This document shows positions 21,901-32,049 of a stretch of 64,000 nucleotides of DNA, piece after piece. The stretch comes from Aurelia coerulea (taxonomy: Eukaryota > Cnidaria > Scyphozoa > Semaeostomeae > Ulmaridae), in contig CM076955.1 of assembly GCA_039566865.1 (NCBI GenBank), positions 126,501-190,500 on the forward strand. The letters run 5' to 3'. Position numbers and translations under genes: made by a program. Each line of letters opens with the position of its first letter. Position 1 is the first letter of the stretch. The notes below the pieces were generated by a model. The model ran no database searches. It saw only the letters and a list, made by a program, of their open reading frames with translations, and was not told where the DNA came from.

Positions 21901-24900
21901 AAATCATGGAGAATCCAATTGGTGTTGAGTAGGCTGTCAAAGTGAATCACTTGATAATTTAAATTACCAACTTGATTTTTTTACCACTGTTGTAACATGC
22001 AAGTACCAGTGATTATGGTACAAGGAAACAGTTCATAACTCTGAATGGACTCAATCAAGTCAAAATAAACAGAGAGAGAAAACCTTGTGGTTCACCACTC
22101 TGAGATGGTACGAAATCTATTCTTCAAGTTCTAAAATCATTTCGAAATATCGGATACCAAACTGATTTTTTTTACAAATTCACCCTTGCAACAACAGCTA
22201 CATAGCTGAGCAGAAAACAATATAATGTTTTCTCTCAAACATGACAAATGTAACAAAATTTTGTTTGCCAGAAAGAATAAAGAATAACTCTTAAAGCTTT
22301 GAACAATCAAACTACTAACAGCGCTTTGTGACATAAAGAGAAGCACAAAATATAGAAGCACAAAACGGAAATAAGAAATTAGTAGCGTGTCTCCCAAAAA
22401 ATACCGGGTGTCCCAAAATGATGTATTATCGTTTGATTGCTCATATGTCCATAACGGATGGACCAGTTTTCAAAAACTAGTAAAACCACAACCAAGATCT
22501 CAAAATACAATTTAACCTTTAGGCAATCAAATAAAACAAAGTGTTTGAATATCGGCTCATTGGTTATGGACATGTAAGCAATCAAACAATAATACATCAT
22601 TTTGGGACACCCGGTATGTATTACCAGAGCTACAATACAAAAGATTCCATTCAAATTTTGAAAGAGACAAACAACGAACAAACAAACGAACAAGAGCACA
22701 AATGAGAAAAAGAAATAAAAATCATACCTCCAAAAGGTATTTATCATCAAAAAGATCTTCTGGGTCATGTTCAATCATATCAGCATTACACATGAAAATC
22801 TTCTGTCCAACGATTCCAAATAATTGTGGAATAAACAAGGCCTGGAACGAAAAAGGAATGTAAACAACCAGAAACATCAAGGATTTAAAACAGAAACAAG
22901 AAAGGCGTTTCACCAAAAAAAACAATGCTTTATTATTCTCTTGACTGATTGCTACATCATGACCATTTTAATTTGAGATAAAAAGACTTCAACCAAAATC
23001 AAATTAAAAGAGAGAGCCTTCAATACTTGCTTTAAGAAACAGCTAAAATGTCAATTTATCAAATTCATTTCATCTCAAAATATTCATATATTTGTTTATA
23101 AACTAATCAGAATCCAGTTGTAAAAGTAGAAGACATTTTAGAAACTACAAATATCACTAATCCGTCGATCTCGCCCTGTGAATCTTCTTATGGACTTGCG
23201 ACAAGTATCTTTTGGTCCTTAAGAAGATGGTTCTAAAGAACGAGAGGAAGAACATAATGAAAAATAAAGGAATAAAGAAAGAAAAAGAAAAAAGAATTTC
23301 CTGTCCTTTCTTTTCTTTTCTTTATTTTTCTCCTCTCATGTTTCTCCTCTCTTTTTTCCATCTCTTTTTCACGAACCAAAAAAGAGACTTGTAGCAAGTC
23401 TAATCTTCTCATAATTATATTAAGGGTTTTAGCTTCAGTCCTATAATCTTTTCTCGTTATAAGTCTACTCACAATTGGCGCTTGCAATGGCTCGTCACCC
23501 AATTTCAGTTGATATAATAATCCACTTTCTTGTGGTCTGTAAACTTGAAATTCATGCACGTGGCCAACGGGAATATCCTTTCAAGAAAAGAGAAAGCCTT
23601 TCAAATCACAAATATAAAAAATTAAATAAAGTAAAAAATTCAGATGAATTGAATTAAGCACGACGTTTCGAGCATAGCCAGCTATCAAGCCAAACCTAAT
23701 GTCACCATTAAACAGTAAATGGGCACCAATGAGCGGCGGGTTTAAACTTTAAAATGGAATTATTTTGTTGAGGTCAATGCAGTGTAAGGGTGTCAGAATT
23801 GAAGCCAATCCTCTTTAAATAAATCTTTGCAGGTCAACGGGAAGCAGTAATAATCAACTACCATAAGGGAATTTCATTTTCTTGAAAGACAGAATGAAAC
23901 AAAACAAAGTAACAAAAACAAAAAACAAATTTGAGACAATTTCATTGCAAAAAGTAGATTATCATACCAGACTTAAGTGGCAAAATGTTTCTTTCAAATC
24001 TTGAAGCAAATAAATATCCAATTTGTCACTTATGTCACATTCTTTATAAGGAAATGAAATCTGAAGGCAGAAAAAAGAAATAATGACGTGAAATCTGATA
24101 AAATGAAAATTGTTTAAAAAAAATCCAAACGTTTCTTGCACGAAAACTCACCAGGCTGGCAAATATTTCATCAATAGGAAAGAGAGATATTACTTTGACA
24201 GTCCAAAGCTTGATGACCTTTCTAATAATCCAAAATATTCTTTCGAAGAAAGCCCAGTTTTTCAAATTGACTCAGATGTCATTGAAAAATCATTCAAAAA
24301 TGTATTAATCTTCAAAAACTTCAGTCCTAATTCAACAATCAAACCTATCATGAAAATGTTCATTTTGATCACTTTTGATGATGATAAAAATATATTCAAG
24401 GATAAAAAATGTTTGTTTTCATTCATAAAGGTATTAAAATGGCACGTTCAACAACCTTTTTCTTGAATATGATCTGTCCTACAAGCCATTATTTTGAGAA
24501 CATAAAAAGAAATCAATCTAGTCATCATCAGTGATTTTAGCAGTACACTACAAAAGCAGACAGACCTAAAAATAACATAGGGCTCAAATCTTTAAAAAGG
24601 TTGGTGTAAAATTCTATCACAGGTATCTTTGAAATAAATGGCTTGGAAGAATTTAGGGTTTTTTGCCGTAAATCTGCCGTGGAAATTTATTGATACCTTG
24701 ATTAGTTTCAAAATGGCGGCATTTATTAAATTTGAGGCTATGACGTCATCAAATTTCTAAATCCTAAACCAGAAAAGCTACAGATTTCTGCTTGCCAACA
24801 TATTGTAGACCTTCATAAACTATGGTTTTCCTGAAGGTTATATTATTTTGCCAGAATTGGATTAGGATTTACAATGATTTTAATTTTCTCGAAATTTTCC

Positions 24901-27900
24901 ATGAATAATTTCGAAAAAGATTAAATTGCTGCCATTTTGTAAAAATCAATATATCAAAATATTTCCACGGTAGATTTACAGCAAAGTACCATAAGTTCCT
25001 TCAAAACCATTCAATTCAAAGAAAAAGGTCACAGAATTTTACACCCACCTTTTTAGATATTTGAAAGATTTGAGCCCTATGCTCTTAAAAATAGTTACGT
25101 TTGTTAATTTCAAGACAAATCACAAGATCAGCTACGCCTCGTAAAATAATTTCGTCTTTGATGTACTGCCCAAAAAAGAAATTTGAGATTGGCAATGTAT
25201 ATCATGAAATTTTGTTGATTTTTCCAACAGGAATAATTTTGTTTGGGAACCCGAAAAGATGTATCATGCTCATCATATCATTTTGATCAGATTCCAACAA
25301 ATGGAATTTCATCATTGTATCTCTATTGATTTTAAAGTAACTATTTGCAAGTCAAATTAAGATTGATAGATACAGGTTACCTGACATTACAACGTTTTTT
25401 CAAGCAGTAAATACGGATTAATTATTACCCTTTTTAGTAGCCAGTAAAAGCCCCTAGTGATGTCACTTCCGCCATAATCCAGTTTCAACCTGAAAAATGA
25501 AATTTATTTCAGTGCCTTTTTATGAATGAAAATTTGCATTCTTTCTTTACAGCGCTTCTTTTCTTGTGAAGTTAAAGAAAACCAGCGAAACCGAATAGCT
25601 ATGTTTCTGTTGTTTTGAATTTGTAATAATTTTTGAAGATCTTACTTCAATGCAATCGAAAAAACGAACTAGAGCAAATATTTTAATCAATTATCTATGA
25701 AAGAACTTGCAAAAATAAATTGTATCGCTTTCATCAATATACAGCGAATTCTGCAACTAATATGCCTTCTCAAAAAGGACACTGTTTTCAGTAACCCAGT
25801 ACTATATTGAATTTCCTTTCATGATTACAATTGACGTTATGATTATTATAATGTTCACCTTGTATTTGGGATGGATACGCCATCTTCAACACAACATATG
25901 GATGTCTTCTGATCTCCAACATCTACGACGCATGCGCTAGGAAGTCCACTTCCAAATGTCGCACAAACTGATTCCTGCAATATAAGAAAGTAAATTAATA
26001 TCTGGAATGATGGAATGAACATTTGAATCTCATTGGAATGAACAAAGAAATGGTATCTGCGAAAAGAAAATTATGTTTAGGCCTACCAACACTTCTGCTA
26101 TTCAGCATAGGATTTCTTACAGAATGGGTAAAAAAGAACGAGATTTGATGAAAAAGCAATGAGATTTGATGAAAAAGAACGAGATTTGATGAAAAAGCAA
26201 TGAGATTTGAAAGTAATACCATTCGTGATAAATTCTATAAGCTTCCTTTTCTATTCTATAACTAACTCTGGCCAGAATTTAAAACATTTTGTTTCAAAAT
26301 GCCAATAATAAGTTATCTGTTTATCAACAAATACAAAAAGCAATACAAAGTAAATCCACATCAATTAATGAAAATTAAAGATTACCTGATGGAGAATGAC
26401 ACAAGAGAATCCAAGCCTATTTAAAAGAACATCAACCATTTCTCGTAAATGACGACGACTGAATATATCAGGGACAACTAAGACAACTCGATAATATTGA
26501 AAATCTTTGGCAGGAATGTCCAAATACATTTGAATACATAATGACCATAATTTCTCAAGTTTTGAACAAACTGCATTCAAAGATCCGTCAGCTCCATTGT
26601 GTAAGTTTAATTTTCCATTCTTGATTGGCCACGTGACAATGTAAGGTGCATTTGGGTCTAAGTATTGTGCCTGTTGATAAAAATGATTATTATCAAATTA
26701 CACTCTTTTTTTATAAGAATAATGTTTATAAGAATATTCAGGCTTAGAATCATCCAAATTTTAAGAATATTATAAGAATATTGCTCAGCCTCAGCTCGCA
26801 TATTTGTGTCTCATTTTCCAGCAGTTGCCTGTCTTGCGATGTTCATAAGATTCTTATTGTTACAATTGCTTAAGTTTTTCTTTCATTCGACCATTTCTTC
26901 ATAATGATATGACAATTCTTTGAACTATGTTCCCTTGAAACCATATCAGATTTGAAAAATAAGAATACTTTAAGAATATGTTAAGGCTCAAAACGAAAAA
27001 TGTCTTAAGAATATTGAGGCTGGAAAAAATTTATAGTATTCTTATAAAAAAAGAGTATAATCATTTCGTTTAGCATTTATGAACAGGATGATAAAAACAC
27101 CAGTCAACATACGGGGTGAGTAAAAAATGTATATTCTGTCTGAAAAGTCGTGTGGGAAAATCCCTGCAACCAATTTGTAAAATTTTACTTTCATTATCTT
27201 AGTGAGGCTTTAATTTGATTTTCAACATTGTTCTCAAAGTTTCCAGTTAAAAATCGCCTGTTCATTATTATGTATTGTAGATTTCGATTTTTGGATGCCC
27301 AGCATTCATGGCTTAATTACATTAACGGTTCCTGTATCACTAGAAAGCGTTGTCCAACCTAACATTGCATATTTTACCATCTCAATCGTTGAATTTTTGA
27401 TCAAATTGAAAAAGTCACTTGCAATATTTAGTTTTTACGCATTCTCTATTTGAGATTAAGATAACGCTTGTAAATTATCAAAAAATTCTAAAACTTAAGT
27501 CAAACAATCATTTAATCACCGGAATCAAATTGGTGTCTTAGTTTTTGCATTATGATTTTCAAAGAATGGATAACTTTTCTTACTCACTCAATACAGTACC
27601 ATCGGCAAAATTATTATGTTTACAGGTCAATTTGCAACATTAACAGTCAACAGATCCTTGTGAGAAATACTGGAAAAAATATGAGATATTTATGTCACTA
27701 AGAAAATATCCTTAACAATGTCTTTCAAATGTAGTCATTCGAGGGAATAGTATTTTGGTGAGGAGAACATAAACATGATTTCTTCCTTACCTGTTCACCA
27801 ATGAGAATTTCTGGATTTTCACTCACATCTGTCCAACATACACCACTTTCTCCTTGAATTGTTTCTGGAACAACTTTGTTGTTGAATATTGATATCTGAA

Positions 27901-30900
27901 AAGTATTTCTAATGTAAAAAAATGACATGGACCTAGAAATTGCAGCAAAACAAGGGCTTGTTTTCCCCAATATAGTTTCTAGAAAACTTTCAATTTATCA
28001 AACCAATATATACGTACTACATAATTCTTTGAGAGTTCTCATTTTTGGCAGAGCTACAGGGTGTCCCAAAAAATTGTGCCCCATTTATGGGCTGCTGTGG
28101 AGGAGCTGGAACTTCCATTGTGCCGTTGTTTACACAGTTGCATAGGTTTGGCTTCAACTTACAGTTTGAAATCATGTTTGAATCAATCTGACAAGTGCTT
28201 GCTGATATACAATCAAAAACAGCACTTCACTTGTTCTCCAGAAATGTTAAAATCAGGTGAATTTTGAAAAAATGTTTCTGGCATTATATCTGAATTTTTT
28301 CTGCATTTCTGAAAGCATTAATAGTTTTATTCATTTTTAAGACAATACTATCAGTATCAGCCCTTTTGAAAATGCAGAAAAAACTTGAATAGAACACTGG
28401 AACCCTTTTGTTTCAAAATTTACTTGATTTTCACGGAGAATGATGTAACAGCCGTTTTTGAAGCAATAACTTATTCTGCCAATCAGAAACCACTTATGAG
28501 GTGGAGTCAAGCCAGATCTCAAATTAACTCATAGCCAATTCTGTGCAACTGCGTAATCAAAGAATCAAAGAAAGGTATGTCACTGAATGCATTGATTTAG
28601 AAATTTATCTAAAAAAAACTTGAATCATGTAATGCTCTTTATTTTATCATTAAAACGCACAGGCCCATCATTCCTCAAGCAGTAATACAAGACTGCACAG
28701 CAAAGGCTATAAAGGGTTCCTCTCATTATTTTCCAAGGACTTTACTTAATCAAATTGAGCTAAAACAATATTTTTCCGATTGTTTCAAAGCAGTTTCCTG
28801 TTTCATTGATACCATTGGGATATTTCTATGATTGATACCATAGCTATTCAAATTTTGACTCATCCTTGACAGGAAATTTAAATTAACAAATTTAAACAAA
28901 CAAATTCAAACAAACAATGCTTTATTCTGCGATAAAATCAGCCTTATTCTTGTTTCCTGTTTGTAAGGTGCTCTTGTCCTTCCTTCATAAGTCATGATAT
29001 TTTGTCTTTATCTTCTTGACCAAATCAGATTCAAGGCCTATTCTTGTCTCACAAATCAAGATTGGAGGAGATACAACAACAATAAATGGCACAATGGAAG
29101 TCACAGCTCATCAACAGCAACCACAAAAAAGGGGCACAATTTTTGGGACATCATATACAAATTGATACTTTTTATATTCCCTTTGAAGATTACACAATGC
29201 CCACCATAAAACATTCAGCATATAGGTATATAATGTACCTGTGAAGTTGAAATATGTGGTCTTCTGTACCCAAAACTCACTCTCATTGCATTTATCAATT
29301 GATTTGTAGCTTGTAGAGCAGTTTGCCTTTTTTCTTCACTGTCTGGATGCTAAGCAAAACATTTCTGAATTACATGATAATCTTTATCAGTTCTGACTTG
29401 CAAGGGAGATATCCGATGGAAATTACATAGATTTAAATACCTTTGATATCTCATCAAATTACTGTCTTTTATACAGACTGGAATAAATTGTACAAAATTA
29501 TGTTAAAAAATTACCTCTAATGTCTACCTTTCTTTGCAGACAATTGTACAATTGTACTAAATTATGCTCAGAAGTTAAAAAGAATATTCTGATTCAAAGT
29601 ATTGAGAGACAACCCTATTTCTATGATAAACCTTTTGTGCATGCTGCATGGAAGTTTCTTTATGACTAAGACTATCAATGAGGGGAATTTGACAGGTTAT
29701 AATCCAATGGAAATCATTTTGCATTCTCAGGGAACTCCCTGCTTCAGCATAACAGACAATCAGAGTTCTGTCAAATGTAAAAATTTATGCTCTTATAAAT
29801 TGATATTTCTACTTTTTTTTTTTTTTTTTTATATATCCACTAAAAGATTACAATATATATGTTACTTACACTACCTACAAAATTACTATACAATACTACA
29901 GGAACGATACCCCGAGGAGCAAAAGGCTGTGACTACCCCGAGGCCATTTAAACATTGAGCTAAAACTACTATGGTCTGTCTCAAATTACATGCCATGAGA
30001 AATAACTGCGATCAGGTTGACTTTTGTTTGGATTGGTAAATAAGGCATTATCGCAAATATTGCATGGCATCTAATTTGAGATAGACATTTAAAAATACAC
30101 GACTTAACTAAAGAAAATATTTCTGCTAAAAGATTCATAGAAGCATTATCAAAAGCATGCATTTGAATAAAACAGTTGACATACCCAGACTCCATTTCTG
30201 ATCAATGAGTTATTTTCTTTAACGCACGAAGTTCCATCATCTGTCCGTAAGGTAGCAATAACATGGGGAACACTTTGTGGAAAATGGTCAGTAGCACGTC
30301 CAAGCTGCAATGTTGATGAACCAGGATGAAGAACAACTATGGTTGTGCCCTGTATTGGCTGTAGAAATATATGGAATAAAATAGCAATTTTATGAACACT
30401 TAACGCAACAGATTCATGTCACTTAAAAATTTCAAAACAATGTTTTGTTGCTTTCCATTGGCTGAATAATTAGGTTGCACTTACAGTAAGTAGCTACAGT
30501 AAAAGCCTTGGGAACATTAACATGACAAGAATCATTTGCTTTGTGATAAGAATTCTAGAGCCACATGAAAGAATGTACAGTAATCTGTTTCTACACAAGA
30601 ATTCTTAGGCAGAAAAACCATGTTAATAAGTACATTGGCCAATTCTCTGTGAAATTTTGATATATGTTATTTCTTTGATATTTTTTCAATTTTGCTGCTT
30701 TGCATTGTTTAGAAGAGCTACAATGAAGTCTTGATTGAAGTTGACCTACCTGCAGCGAAAGTGTAAGTACAATTCACTCTCCTTTGATGTTTCCACATAC
30801 CATGTCTATTTTGTGTCACTTCTCAATATGTCTTTTAGTTAAAATAGAATAGGCATCAGAACTGTTTCCTTTAACTCTTCTGGTTTCATATCCAAAGAAA

Positions 30901-31790
30901 TTTCAAGAATCGCACACAAATTGTCAGACCTACGGCTCATTTTGTAAGAGCATTGTAACTGACATAACAACGCCCAGGTGTGTCCACTGTGAAACCCTTT
31001 AATTCTGTAGGCTGTTAATGTAACGTGCTTAGAGGTGACTGACCTGAGGTCAAGGATATGGGAGTTAAAAGAGGCAGTGAAATTAACAATATTTTGAAAT
31101 CATTTTCAATGAAATTAGAATTGTCATGTAACTTTCCGGTCTTCTAGGAAATGAAATAATACTGTGGTGAACTGATGACTGGCTTGAAAAGTTTTAAAAT
31201 AACTAAAATAGTCAATCCTGCCACAGTCTGTCAAGGGCGCTATGGCCTTAAATTTAGGCGTTCCAGACCTGTCCATATTTGTGTGGTTCCAGCATGAAAA
31301 CAAGGAAATTAATCTTACACATCTAACTGTGAGGCATAAAGCACAAGTTAAGAAACCTATTCAAGAAGAGCTCCTCTCCAAAACTTCTTTGACCTCGCGG
31401 ATAATCATCAACATCGTTTTCTGAAAAGAGGTCCGACCAGGGCACTGGTACTCTAGAAGCAATAATGGGAACATGCTACCTATCCATAAGGCTAAATTTA
31501 AAACCCCAAGAAAAGAACACCAAAATTGTTTAGAAATCTATCAAGCTAGTGCTTGTTTTGTTTTTAACACTGGATTGTATATATATATTCCATCTTCACA
31601 ATTGTTTTCGGAGAGCCTGATCTCAGGCTACACAATTTGTGACTGAATGGAATTTGGTTTCTGGCAAAGAAGTTCAAATCAACAACAGGCTTTTCCATCA
31701 TCATCATCGACTCATCAAGCATAGTCTACCTACCTCTACAAGTCCTGGCTCTGCTGGAACAGCTTTTTCAACTTTGGATGGTCGTGGCAT
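15758..31790 (-). CDS. ACTR8: Actin-related protein 8 (Arp8), INO80 chromatin-remodelling subunit; complete, 13 exons
   Basis: Thirteen exons join in phase to 584 residues plus stop (vertebrate ACTR8 is a little over 600). From 5' to 3' they are 31790-31734, 30358-30185, 29349-29239, 27895-27791, 26670-26386, 25974-25859, 25489-25429, 24060-23968, 23577-23473, 22841-22728, 21872-21668, 19425-19262 and 15922-15758. Actin-fold landmarks: HPGSSTLQLGRATD (residues 30-43, first phosphate loop), DVGDQKTSICCVEDG (from 262, second phosphate loop), YGGSD (288), GIVGQK in exon 10, LGLDQAILYSIDCC (exon 11) and ILVVGGGMQF (488-497). As an INO80 subunit in the nucleus, Arp8 forms a module with actin and Arp4 on the INO80 ATPase and contacts linker DNA. 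The acidic/serine-rich insert in exon 11 is variable in the family. Introns carry two LINEs and several MITEs. Only the 19-residue first exon rests on phase and splice sites alone. Confidence 0.96.
15923..16560. other. ACTR8 intron 12, part outside LINE
   Basis: AT-rich, with no recognised gene. Decayed 5' sequence of LINE-1 may lie in 16340-16575 but I could not identify endonuclease motifs there. Confidence 0.4.
16576..19170 (+). mobile_element. LINE-1: non-LTR retrotransposon, antisense in ACTR8 intron 12
   Basis: A frame from 16576 to 19053 encodes the end of an endonuclease-like domain (IIIGDLNLTPDN), then reverse transcriptase. RT motifs: ENYRPISVLTALSKVFEKAI, LIAAVLMDLSKAFDSLP, SQGVPQGSILGPLLFNLFI, and FADDN as the catalytic YADD box, followed by LLGIQID. 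The C-terminus has [15 protein letters not shown] and CACNACSQ. A single in-frame TAA (18457-18459) right after LLGIQID breaks an otherwise open frame, and the N-terminal endonuclease is missing. The 3' end is a TTA/TAT-rich tail (19130-19170). A jockey/CR1-like clade is likely. Not functional as it stands. Confidence 0.93.
16609..19053 (+). pseudogene. LINE-1 ORF2 (RT), one premature stop
   Basis: Two same-frame segments (to 18459 and from 18460) are separated only by TAA. The downstream segment begins QLKFDSHIDNICKKAAMQ, the usual continuation. The sequence is otherwise intact, suggesting fairly recent insertion. Confidence 0.85.
19262..19425 (-). CDS. ACTR8: ACTR8 exon 12
   Basis: NYETRRKMYSTILVVGGGMQ and MRDQIEVITRPK. 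It carries the nucleotide-proximal VVGGG loop. Donor GTATGA. Confidence 0.97.
19952..20014. repeat. Left arm of 63-bp inverted repeat around LINE-2
   Basis: It pairs with 21499-21561 with only a few mismatches (AATGAGGAAGCAAAGAGCAA against the complement of TTGCTCTTCGCTTCCTCATT). Confidence 0.9.
20020..20079. repeat. Perfect hairpin, 25-bp arms, 10-nt loop
   Basis: AATCAAGACAAATCCAAGTT... is mirrored exactly in complement by ...AACTTGGATTTGTCTTGATT. It sits between the left inverted-repeat arm and the 3' end of LINE-2. Confidence 0.95.
20100..21480 (-). mobile_element. LINE-2: 5'-truncated non-LTR retrotransposon in ACTR8 intron 11
   Basis: One open frame of 408 residues (stop 20254-20256) starts inside the RT domain. 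It has GLVFIDLKKAFDTVDHDIL, VGVPQGSCLGPLLFLIYIND, MYADDTSL (YADD box), TKYLGVQID, then SFRGAKLWNSLP. The frame is intact but the endonuclease and the first RT motifs are absent, so this is a truncated copy. The 3' UTR is about 20104-20253 with a CCCTTCAGC/GGGGCCCTCC stem. It lies in the same sense as ACTR8. The family differs from LINE-1. Confidence 0.93.
21499..21561. repeat. Right arm of 63-bp inverted repeat around LINE-2
   Basis: TGGAATGAAATATTAACAAT... is the complement of the block at 19952-20014. LINE-2 lies between the arms. Confidence 0.9.
21668..21872 (-). CDS. ACTR8: ACTR8 exon 11
   Basis: 68 codons plus one base. A polar, low-conservation insert is followed by GLGLDQAILYSIDCC. 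Donor GTAAAT. Confidence 0.95.
22404..22614. mobile_element. MITE, 211 bp, TIR CCGGGTGTCCCAAAATGATG, TA-flanked
   Basis: Terminal repeats of about 53 bp differ at only a few positions. TA dinucleotides flank both ends (22402-22403, 22615-22616), the target duplication of Tc1/mariner-type elements. It has no coding capacity. It lies in ACTR8 intron 10. Confidence 0.95.
22728..22841 (-). CDS. ACTR8: ACTR8 exon 10
   Basis: 38 codons, ALFIPQLFGIVGQKIF and DPEDLFDDKYLLE. Acceptor TTCCAG, donor GTATGA. Confidence 0.96.
23473..23577 (-). CDS. ACTR8: ACTR8 exon 9
   Basis: 35 codons, HEFQVYRPQESGLLYQLKLG and DEPLQAPI. Acceptor GAAAG, donor GTGAGT. Confidence 0.96.
23968..24060 (-). CDS. ACTR8: ACTR8 exon 8
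   Basis: 31 codons, FPYKECDISDKLDIYLLQDL and KETFCHLSL. Acceptor TTCAG, donor GTATGA. Confidence 0.95.
24576..25081. mobile_element. MITE-like element, TIR CATAGGGCTCAAATCTTT, arms about 165 bp
   Basis: The left arm (CATAGGGCTCAAATCTTT...GTAAATCTGCCGTGGAAAT...CAAAATGGC) is matched in complement by the right arm ending AAAGATTTGAGCCCTATG, with some small indels. An isolated end of the same kind occurs at 35333-35350. It lies in ACTR8 intron 7. Confidence 0.85.
25429..25489 (-). CDS. ACTR8: ACTR8 exon 7
   Basis: One base completes the split Arg, then LKLDYGGSDITRGFYWLLKR. Donor GTAATA. Confidence 0.95.
25859..25974 (-). CDS. ACTR8: ACTR8 exon 6
   Basis: ESVCATFGSGLPSACVVDVG then DQKTSICCVEDG holds the second phosphate loop. 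It ends in phase 2 with donor GTGAAC. Confidence 0.97.
26386..26670 (-). CDS. ACTR8: ACTR8 exon 5
   Basis: 95 codons, the longest exon: PYIVTWPIKNGKLNLHNGAD, YLDIPAKDFQYYRVVLVVPD, RLGFSCVILHQ. Acceptor AACAG, donor GTAATC. Confidence 0.97.
26702..27056. mobile_element. MITE-like element, TIR ACTCTTTTTTTATAAGAATA
   Basis: The 20-bp ends are near-identical inverted copies, with sub-terminal AAGAATATT motifs in both arms. A relative in opposite orientation lies at 53313-53541. It lies in ACTR8 intron 4. Confidence 0.85.
27057..27790. other. ACTR8 intron 4 remainder
   Basis: AT-rich intronic sequence in which I see no gene or clear repeat. Confidence 0.4.
27791..27895 (-). CDS. ACTR8: ACTR8 exon 4
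   Basis: 35 codons ending ENPEILIGEQ, with donor GTAAGG. This corresponds to the family's HPEYLVGEE segment. Confidence 0.93.
28057..29155. mobile_element. TA-flanked TIR element, 1.1 kb, ends CAGGGTGTCCCAAAAAA
   Basis: The left end CAGGGTGTCCCAAAAAATTG continues GAGGAGCTGGAACTTCCATT. The complement of the right end reads ATGATGTCCCAAAAATTGTG and GATGAGCTGTGACTTCCATT, giving arms of roughly 85-90 bp that are diverged at the right tip. TA occurs at both borders. No transposase is seen, so it is non-autonomous. It lies in ACTR8 intron 3. Confidence 0.8.
29239..29349 (-). CDS. ACTR8: ACTR8 exon 3
   Basis: 37 codons, HPDSEEKRQTALQATNQLIN then RRPHISTSQ, with donor GTACAT. It matches the family segment just before the SYN/ISIFN region. 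Confidence 0.92.
29350..31133. other. ACTR8 introns 1-2, no further feature
   Basis: Apart from exon 2 I see only AT-rich sequence here, including T and A runs at 29813-29830. Confidence 0.4.
30185..30358 (-). CDS. ACTR8: ACTR8 exon 2
   Basis: 58 codons with acceptor TTTCTACAG and donor GTATGT. It encodes the first phosphate-binding loop HPGSSTLQLGRATD and PQSVPHVIATL. Confidence 0.95.
31134..31445 (+). repeat. Dispersed repeat Y, copy 1
   Basis: Homologous in inverted orientation to 50245-50539. Shared blocks include TTTGTGTGGTTCCAGCATGA, CTCCAAAACTTCTTTGACCT and GCTTGAAAAGTTTT. It has no open frame in common. It lies in ACTR8 intron 1. Confidence 0.8.
31734..31790 (-). CDS. ACTR8: ACTR8 exon 1 (start)
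   Basis: ATG at 31790 gives MPRPSKVEKAVPAEPGLVE, then donor GTAGGT. It joins in phase 0 to PIQGTTIVVLHPGSS of exon 2. It is chosen because no other ATG-to-donor segment upstream joins in frame so cleanly. It is short and poorly conserved. Confidence 0.7.
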
Positions 31791-32012
31791 GGTTCATACT
31801 ATCTGTCTTTTCTTTATTATTTCATTTCTTCAGCTCTTTGGGTTTCAATTCCTCCTTCTAAACAAAAAATCACTGCCATCAAATCGAATTGGCCTTGGCC
31901 TAGCTGTGCAGCCATTATAGCCTCGGTTTCAACTTCCACTATTGTTGTTGGTGTTGTTTAGTTCTTTCTTTGATTGAATTAGTTTTCAGATCACGTTTCA
32001 GATGGTGGTATT

Positions 32013-32049
<37 letters not shown>

